Under the pieces are notes generated by a model. It had not been told where the DNA came from and searched no databases. It saw only the letters and a program-made list of their open reading frames with translations. A stretch of DNA of 64,000 nt from Mesobaculum littorinae (GTDB lineage Bacteria; Pseudomonadota; Alphaproteobacteria; Rhodobacterales; Rhodobacteraceae): the NCBI RefSeq assembly GCF_004011175.1, contig NZ_RQXX01000003.1, positions 558,001 through 622,000 of the forward strand, given 5' to 3'. A program made the position numbers and the translations under genes. Within the stretch, counting starts at the first letter, position 1. Each line of letters opens with the position of its first letter. Positions 59,652 through 64,000 of this stretch are shown here, piece by piece.

Positions 59652-61094
59652 ATGAGAAAATTCGTCATGGCCGCCGTCGGCGGTACCCTCGCAGGCGCCG
59701 TTCTGACGACGCAGGTCGCCGGGCCTCTCATCGCGCAGGAAAGCACGCGCAACGCCAGCATCTACGAACAGCTCGACCTGTTCGGCGACATCTTCGAACG
59801 CATCCGCGCGCAATATGTCGAGGAAGTGGACGAAACCGATCTGATCGAGGCGGCGATCGACGGCATGCTGACCTCGCTCGACCCGCATTCCAGCTACCTG
59901 TCGCCCGATGACGCGGCCGACATGCGGGTGCAGACGCGCGGCACCTTCGGCGGCCTCGGGATCGAGGTCACGCAGGAGGAAGGCTTCGTCAAGGTCGTGT
60001 CGCCGATGGACGGCACCCCGGCCGATGCGGCGGGCGTCGAGGCGGGCGATTTCATCACCCATGTCGACGGCGAATCGGTGCTGGGCTTGACCCTGGACGA
60101 AGCGGTCGAACTGATGCGCGGGCCCGTGGGATCGGAGATCGTCATCACCCTGGTCCGCGAAGGCCGGGACGAGCCCTTTGACGTGTCGATCATCCGCGAC
60201 ACGATCGAGCTGACCGCCGCCCGCGCCCGCACGCAGGGCAAGTCCATCGTGCTGCGCGTCACCACCTTCAACGATCAGACCTTCCCCAACATGGAAGAGG
60301 GTCTGGAGCGCGAGATCGAGGCCGCCGGCGGGATCGAGAACGTCAACGGCATCGTGCTTGACCTGCGCAACAACCCCGGCGGGCTGCTGACCCAGGCGAT
60401 CAAGGTGTCGGACGCCTTCCTCGACGAGGGCGAGATCGTGTCGACCCGCGGCCGCGCGCCCGAGGACAGCGACCGCTACAACGCCACCGACGGCGATCTG
60501 GCGCAGGGCAAGCCCATCGTGGTCCTGATCAACGGCGGCTCGGCCTCGGCGTCCGAGATCGTCGCCGGTGCGCTGCAGGATCACCGCCGCGCCATCGTCA
60601 TCGGCACCAAGAGCTTCGGCAAGGGGTCGGTGCAGACGGTCATGCCGCTGCGCGGCGACCGCGCGATGCGGCTGACCACGGCGCGCTACTACACGCCGTC
60701 TGGCCGGTCGATCCAGTCGCTGGGCGTGTCGCCCGACATCGTCGTGCAGCAGCCCGCGGTGATCGAGACGGACGAGGAGGAAGAGGTCGACGCCCGCCCG
60801 CTGCGGTCCGAAGCCGATCTGCGCGGCGCCATCGACAACGATTCGGTGACCGAAGAAGAGCGGCGCATCATTCTCGAAGAGCAGCAGGCCGCCGAAGACG
60901 CCGCCCAGCTGCGGGACGAGGATTACCAGCTGGCCTACGCCATCGACGTGCTGAAGGGCCTGACGGCGCTTCGGCCCGAAGTCGCCTCGGCCGCATCGGG
61001 TGCACATGACGCGCAAACTGGCGAGGCCGAGACCTCCGCGACCGACGCCGCCCCCTCCGACGAAGACGGCGCCGACGCGCCGGCAGAGGACTAA
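59652..61094 (+). CDS. ctpA: Carboxy-terminal processing protease CtpA (S41)
   Basis: A 480-aa periplasmic serine protease with a signal-anchor ([21 protein letters not shown]). It has a PDZ domain (about 85-165, [33 protein letters not shown]), then the S41 core with LRNNPGGLL, the Ser motif [15 protein letters not shown] and the Lys motif [13 protein letters not shown] disordered acidic tail follows from about residue 450. Such proteases trim periplasmic proteins and wall hydrolases. It is 10 bp after envC. A terminator-like hairpin follows. Confidence 0.95.
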   Translation: MRKFVMAAVGGTLAGAVLTTQVAGPLIAQESTRNASIYEQLDLFGDIFERIRAQYVEEVDETDLIEAAIDGMLTSLDPHSSYLSPDDAADMRVQTRGTFGGLGIEVTQEEGFVKVVSPMDGTPADAAGVEAGDFITHVDGESVLGLTLDEAVELMRGPVGSEIVITLVREGRDEPFDVSIIRDTIELTAARARTQGKSIVLRVTTFNDQTFPNMEEGLEREIEAAGGIENVNGIVLDLRNNPGGLLTQAIKVSDAFLDEGEIVSTRGRAPEDSDRYNATDGDLAQGKPIVVLINGGSASASEIVAGALQDHRRAIVIGTKSFGKGSVQTVMPLRGDRAMRLTTARYYTPSGRSIQSLGVSPDIVVQQPAVIETDEEEEVDARPLRSEADLRGAIDNDSVTEEERRIILEEQQAAEDAAQLRDEDYQLAYAIDVLKGLTALRPEVASAASGAHDAQTGEAETSATDAAPSDEDGADAPAED

Positions 61095-61101
61095 GCCCAC
61101 C

Positions 61102-61137
61102 GGGGCGGACGCCCGCCAGCGTCCGCCCCGCCATTTT
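61102..61137 (+). terminator. Terminator-like hairpin after ctpA
   Basis: GGGGCGGACGC (61102-61112) and GCGTCCGCCCC (61119-61129) make an 11-bp perfect stem with a 6-nt loop, followed by GCCATTTT. The short T-run makes it a moderate terminator for the gpmI-envC-ctpA transcript. Confidence 0.65.
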
Positions 61138-61236
61138 ACCGAGCCGCCGTTTCACCCGGCGGCGGTTCCCCTTACACCACTGCGCCGCCTCTCGCCCCGG
61201 GGGCGGCGCTGCGCCATTTTCCCGACAGGAGTGACG

Positions 61237-61719
61237 ATGACACCCGAGCAGATCGCCGCGCTTCCCTATCGCCCCTGCGTGGGCGTCATGCTGGCCGACG
61301 CGCAGGGCCGCGTCTTCGTGGGCCAGCGCATCGACCGCGACAGCGACGCCTGGCAGATGCCGCAGGGCGGGATCGACCCGGGGGAAGAGCCGCGCACCGC
61401 CGCGCTGCGCGAGCTGGAAGAGGAAACCGGCATCCCCGCGCGGCTGGTCACGGTCGAGGCCGAGGGCGCGGACTGGCTGGCCTACGACCTGCCCGCCGAC
61501 CTCGTGCCGCGGATCTGGGGCGGGCGGTTCCGCGGTCAGCGGCAGCGCTGGTTCCTGCTGCGCTTTCACGGCACGGATGCCGACGTGCGCATCGACACCG
61601 CGCATCCCGAGTTCTCGGACTGGGCATGGATTGCGCCGGACGAGCTTCTGCCCCGCATCGTGCCCTTCAAGCGCGAGGTCTATGCAAGCGTTCTAGAGCA
61701 GCTGGGCGACCGGCTGTAA
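61237..61719 (+). CDS. rppH: RNA pyrophosphohydrolase RppH (Nudix)
   Basis: A 160-aa Nudix hydrolase. The Nudix box is [17 protein letters not shown] followed by EEETGI. The N-terminal [21 protein letters not shown] and WQMPQGG identify the RppH/NudH group, which removes 5' pyrophosphate from RNA to start decay or cleaves dinucleoside polyphosphates. AGGAGTGACG precedes the ATG at 61237. Confidence 0.93.
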   Translation: MTPEQIAALPYRPCVGVMLADAQGRVFVGQRIDRDSDAWQMPQGGIDPGEEPRTAALRELEEETGIPARLVTVEAEGADWLAYDLPADLVPRIWGGRFRGQRQRWFLLRFHGTDADVRIDTAHPEFSDWAWIAPDELLPRIVPFKREVYASVLEQLGDRL

Positions 61720-61857
61720 CGACCCTGCCGGCCCGTTGCGGCGCCCGTTGGCCCACGGCGGCGCACGTTCGCTCAAATCCTCGACACTTCCGCGGGATCG
61801 TCGTTGCGCCCCGCCGCCGGGCGGCTCAGGTTGGCCACGACCCGACGGAGGAGTTTC

Positions 61858-63315
61858 ATGCACCGCCTTCTTTCCACCTGTTTCGCCCTTGCGCTGACGG
61901 CCGGGGCGCCCGGTCTCGCCGCCGCGCAGGAACCGCCCGCCCCGCCCGCCGCAGCGACCGACGCCACCGCCGGACCTTCGGCCGAGGCCACAACCTTCAC
62001 GCTCGCCAACGGCTTGCAGGTGGTGGTGCTGGAAGATCACCGCGCGCCCGTCGTCGTACACATGGTGTGGTACCGCGCCGGAGCCGCGGACGAGCAGCCC
62101 GGCGTGTCGGGCATCGCGCACTACCTAGAACACCTGATGTTCAAGGGCACGGACGAGCTTGAGCCCGGCGAATTGTCGGAAATCGTCGCGGCCAACGGCG
62201 GCACCGACAACGCATTTACCAGCCAGGATTATACCGCCTACTTTCAGCGCGTCGCCTCGGACCGCCTTGGGCTGATGATGGAGATGGAGGCCGACCGGAT
62301 GCGCGATCTGCAGCTGGCCGACCGCGACATCCTGACCGAACGCAAGGTGGTGCTCGAAGAGCGCAACCAGCGGATCGAGAACGAGCCCGGCGCGCTGTTT
62401 TCCGAACAGCGCATGGCGGCGCAATACCTCAACCACCCCTACGGCAAGCCGGTCATCGGCTGGCGGGCCGAGATCGAAGAGCTCGATCTCGACGACGCGC
62501 TTGCATTCTACCGGACCTATTATGCCCCCAACAACGCGGTGCTGGTCGTCGCGGGCGACGTCGCGCCGGACGAGGTGCGCGCCCTGGCCGAAGAACATTA
62601 CGGCCCGCTCGCCCCGACCGAAAATCTCGCCCCCCGCGTTCGCCCGCAGGAACCCCCGCAGCGGGCCGAGCGGCGCATGGTCTACGAGGATGCGCGCATC
62701 GCGCAGCCCTACCTGACGCGCAGCTACCTGGCCCCCGAACGCGACCCGGGCGACCAGGACCGCGCCGCGGCGCTGACCCTTCTGGCCGCGGTTCTGGGTG
62801 GATCGCCGCAAACCTCGGTGCTGGGCACGAACCTGCAATTCGCCACGCGCGAGGCGCTTTATACCTCGGCCTACTACGATGGCGTCTCCTTCGATGACAC
62901 GACCTTCACGCTGGTCGTCGTGCCGACGCCCGGCACCTCGCTGGACGAGGCCGAGGCCGCGCTCGACCGCGAAATCGCGGCCTTTCTCGAGGATGGCGTC
63001 GACGAAGAGCAGCTGGACCGGATCAAGATGCAGCTGCGCGCCGGGCTGATCTATGCCGAGGACAGCGCACAGGCGCGCGCCCGCCGCTATGGCGCTGCGC
63101 TGACCAGCGGGCTGACGATCGAGGATGTCGAGGCCTGGCCGGAGCTTCTGCAGCAGGTCACGGGCGAGGATATCGTCGCCGCCGCGCGCGACGTCTTCGA
63201 CCGCGATGCCGCCGTCACCGGCTGGCTGCGGCCGCCGGAAGGGGCCCCGGCGCCGGGCGCCGATGCCGCGCCTGCCGCTCTGCCCGATCCCGCCGCGATG
63301 GAGGAAACCCAATGA
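61858..63315 (+). CDS. M16 zinc peptidase, catalytic member of a pair
   Basis: A 485-aa secreted protein with a signal peptide (FALALTAGAPGLAAAQ). The inverted zinc motif HxxEH is HYLEH, followed by the distal Glu region in LEERNQRIENEPG, typical of pitrilysin/insulinase-family peptidases. The second half (SVLGTNLQFATREALYTSAYYDG) forms the non-catalytic lobe. GGAG precedes the ATG at 61858. Its stop overlaps the next M16 gene by 4 bp; the two probably form a heterodimer. Confidence 0.93.
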   Translation: MHRLLSTCFALALTAGAPGLAAAQEPPAPPAAATDATAGPSAEATTFTLANGLQVVVLEDHRAPVVVHMVWYRAGAADEQPGVSGIAHYLEHLMFKGTDELEPGELSEIVAANGGTDNAFTSQDYTAYFQRVASDRLGLMMEMEADRMRDLQLADRDILTERKVVLEERNQRIENEPGALFSEQRMAAQYLNHPYGKPVIGWRAEIEELDLDDALAFYRTYYAPNNAVLVVAGDVAPDEVRALAEEHYGPLAPTENLAPRVRPQEPPQRAERRMVYEDARIAQPYLTRSYLAPERDPGDQDRAAALTLLAAVLGGSPQTSVLGTNLQFATREALYTSAYYDGVSFDDTTFTLVVVPTPGTSLDEAEAALDREIAAFLEDGVDEEQLDRIKMQLRAGLIYAEDSAQARARRYGAALTSGLTIEDVEAWPELLQQVTGEDIVAAARDVFDRDAAVTGWLRPPEGAPAPGADAAPAALPDPAAMEETQ

Positions 63316-64000
63316 TCCTGCGCCTCGCCTGCACCCTGACGCTGACCCTGTTCGCCGCGCTGCCCGTGCGCGCCGAGGTCGAGATCGAAGAGGTCACATC
63401 CCCCGGCGGTATCACCGCCTGGCTGGTCGAAGAGCATTCGATCCCATTCACCGCGCTCGAAATCCGGTTCCAGGGCGGCGCCGCGCTTGATCCCGAAGAC
63501 AGGCGCGGGGCGGTCAACTTGATGGCCGCGACGCTTGAGGAGGGTACCGGCGACCTCGATGCGCAGGGCTTTGCCGCCGCGCGCGAGGCGCTGGCGGCCA
63601 GTTTCTCCTTCGACGCGTCGCTCGATTCGGTATCGGTCTCGGCACAGTTTCTCAGCGAAAACCGCGAAGAGGCGGTGGATCTGCTGCGGCAGGCCATCGT
63701 CGCCCCCAGCTTCGACCAGACCGCGATCGACCGTGTGCGGGGGCAGGTTCTGTCGATCATCCGGTCGAACGCCACAGATCCCGGCGAAATCGCCAGCGAT
63801 ACCTTCTATGCCGATGCCTTCGGCGATCACCCCTATGGCGGCGACATGAACGGCAGCCTCGCCTCGGTCGAGGCGCTGACCCGCGACGATATCGTTGCCG
63901 CCCATCAGGCCACCATGGCGCGCGACCGGGTCTTCGTGGGGGCCGTGGGCGACATCACCCCCGAAGAGCTTGGGCCGCTGTTGGACGAGCTTCTGGGCGA
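63312..64000 (+). CDS. M16-family subunit lacking the zinc motif (cut by window end)
   Basis: The first 229 residues of a protein that continues past the window. A signal peptide (LACTLTLTLFAALPVRA) leads into an M16 lobe (GGITAWLVEEHSIPFTALEIRFQGGAAL). Where the catalytic partner has HYLEH, this one reads LMAATLEEG, so it should be the inactive subunit of the pair. FGDHPYGGDMNGS is a typical substrate-region segment. The start ATG 63312 overlaps the upstream stop. Confidence 0.92.
   Translation, partial: MILRLACTLTLTLFAALPVRAEVEIEEVTSPGGITAWLVEEHSIPFTALEIRFQGGAALDPEDRRGAVNLMAATLEEGTGDLDAQGFAAAREALAASFSFDASLDSVSVSAQFLSENREEAVDLLRQAIVAPSFDQTAIDRVRGQVLSIIRSNATDPGEIASDTFYADAFGDHPYGGDMNGSLASVEALTRDDIVAAHQATMARDRVFVGAVGDITPEELGPLLDELLG

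Noticed and set aside
1-64000. tRNA, rRNA, insertion sequences, prophage, CRISPR
   Set aside because: No cloverleaf, rRNA gene, transposase, integrase, att-like flanks or regularly spaced short repeats were seen; the only substantial repeats are inside tamB.

Overview
The window is a contiguous piece of chromosome from a GC-rich alphaproteobacterium, most likely a member of the Rhodobacterales (Rhodobacteraceae/Paracoccaceae type). The main arguments are a complete PhyR/NepR/EcfG general stress locus (confined to Alphaproteobacteria), several HWE/HisKA_2 kinases, a DctPQM TRAP transporter, and the run rsfS-rlmH-gpmI-envC-ctpA-rppH. Genes are tightly packed, often with ATGA overlaps. I see no tRNA, rRNA, insertion sequence, prophage or CRISPR array.

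Layout. 1-8.4 kb: an unidentified 190-aa protein, arfB, a cation exchanger, a small transcription unit with an exceptionally strong Shine-Dalgarno sequence, a VUT/YhhQ-type transporter, a phytase-like esterase, mepA, an MFS transporter, a thioesterase and a YggT protein. 8.5-12.5 kb: recQ, a CHAP lipoprotein and an unknown secreted protein. 12.6-18.4 kb: a TRAP transporter (dctP-dctQ-dctM) and a hybrid histidine kinase. 18.6-26.7 kb: a giant alpha-2-macroglobulin, a glycolipid-binding-domain protein and pbpC, joined by start/stop overlaps. 26.8-30.2 kb: a glutaredoxin/MauE-like fusion and modABC. 30.4-34.8 kb: an EEP-family protein, a conserved membrane protein, and leuD and leuC with a perfect 17-bp hairpin between them. 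35.2-39.0 kb: an MscS channel, a DUF4118/HisKA_2 kinase, a small Rho-N protein and an FNT-family channel. 39.2-46.8 kb: tamA-tamB, with about six ~170-aa repeats in TamB. 46.9-54.3 kb: a PRC-barrel protein, the general stress locus and a Crp/Fnr regulator. 54.3-61.7 kb: YihY/BrkB, DUF2945 and the rsfS-to-rppH run. 61.9-64 kb: two M16 peptidases, the second cut by the window end.

How it fits together. nepR (a 50-aa gene), ecfG and a membrane HWE kinase form a coupled minus-strand operon divergent from phyR. The 104-bp intergenic region holds two interlocked EcfG-type promoters (GGAAC-N16/17-CGTT), one per direction. An amidoligase and a class I glutamine amidotransferase follow the kinase on the same strand with tight spacing, so the stress operon may carry a predicted peptide-ligation/hydrolysis pair. 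Similar promoter motifs precede a DUF1328 membrane protein and the DUF2945-yihY pair, suggesting a local stress regulon. Much of the rest concerns the cell envelope: MepA, PbpC, alpha-2-macroglobulin, an EnvC-like activator, CtpA, TamAB and M16 peptidases.

Functions are assigned from visible motifs and family knowledge; no database search was run.
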